Below are positions 63,897 to 64,000 of a stretch of 64,000 nucleotides of DNA, piece by piece. The translations under genes and the position numbers were made by a program. Where the stretch lies: the NCBI GenBank assembly GCA_903819975.1, contig CAIJFI010000001.1, positions 109,579 through 173,578 of the forward strand, in the 5' to 3' direction. Each line of letters begins with the position of its first letter. The first letter of the stretch is position 1. This DNA is from an uncultured Bacteroidota bacterium (GTDB lineage: Bacteria; Bacteroidota; Bacteroidia; Chitinophagales; Chitinophagaceae). The notes under the pieces were generated by a model, which was not told where the DNA came from, did not search any database, and worked only from the letters and a program-made list of their open reading frames with translations.

Positions 63897-64000
63897 GAAG
63901 TTGATTTTTGGGGTTTCGGTATTAAAAATAAATTAAATTTTAGCTTTTTGCAACTAAATCTTTATTTATTTCTTCATATGTACACATAATTTTAAGTAAA

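Noticed and set aside
63897..64000. Start of a gene at the right edge
   Set aside because: This AT-rich stretch has no open frame with recognisable sequence; it is probably the HU promoter region.

Overview
The window reads as chromosomal DNA of a low-GC Bacteroidota, most like Chitinophagaceae. The evidence is the gene content (CarboxypepD_reg/TonB outer-membrane proteins, GldH, a DUF4834 protein, an Asn/Gly-tailed PSP1 protein, a long PurF, an IF-2 with a Gly-rich linker), TAnnTTTG -7 boxes in front of many genes, and the lack of Shine-Dalgarno sequences. The genus cannot be fixed from the sequence. It is almost entirely coding, and no gene-free stretch exceeds 300 bases. I see no rRNA, tRNA, CRISPR array, insertion sequence or prophage.

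Layout. 1-7.3 kb: a partial outer-membrane beta-barrel receptor diverges from a TonB receptor, a beta-helix lipoprotein and a secreted metallophosphoesterase. 7.3-8.6 kb: an arsM-arsC arsenic pair on the minus strand, with arsM frameshifted. 8.7-12.5 kb: alanine dehydrogenase diverging from an Lrp-type regulator, a PaiB-like flavoprotein, a VOC protein, a HAD phosphatase and a DUF4834 protein. 12.5-20.7 kb: rimP-nusA-infB, a SurA-like chaperone and purF. 20.7-23.9 kb, minus: a FabH-like ketosynthase, a mannose-1-phosphate guanylyltransferase and a KdsD-like isomerase. 24-37 kb: recQ, a DUF3089 lipoprotein, a chromate transporter, an RND efflux pair, a GH130-like lipoprotein, an alpha/beta hydrolase and an HGSNAT-like membrane protein. 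37-46 kb: typA, obg, a TetR regulator, a PfkB kinase, asd, ligA and a Nudix-type regulator. 46-51.7 kb, plus: yicC, gldH, a two-component system, an altered arginase-fold protein and a PBP4-type peptidase. 51.7-64 kb: mutL, an M3 peptidase, then a minus-strand run of PSP1 protein, holB, glutathione peroxidase, comF, radA, RNase G, a 31-residue ribosome-like protein, a TPR protein and HU.

The most interesting element is the 199-base leader of asd (41907-42105). It holds a well-spaced Bacteroidota promoter, a 14-codon ORF with five Lys codons, an antiterminator whose 5' arm starts two bases after that ORF's stop codon, and a mutually exclusive intrinsic terminator ending in six T. This is the layout of classical ribosome-mediated attenuation, with lysine as the likely signal for an aspartate-family gene. 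A second terminator-like hairpin lies between the promoter and start codon of the rimP-nusA-infB operon. Also worth attention are the single-base frameshift in arsM, a Nudix-like regulator and an arginase-fold protein that lack catalytic residues, and the 31-residue basic protein at 62620-62715.
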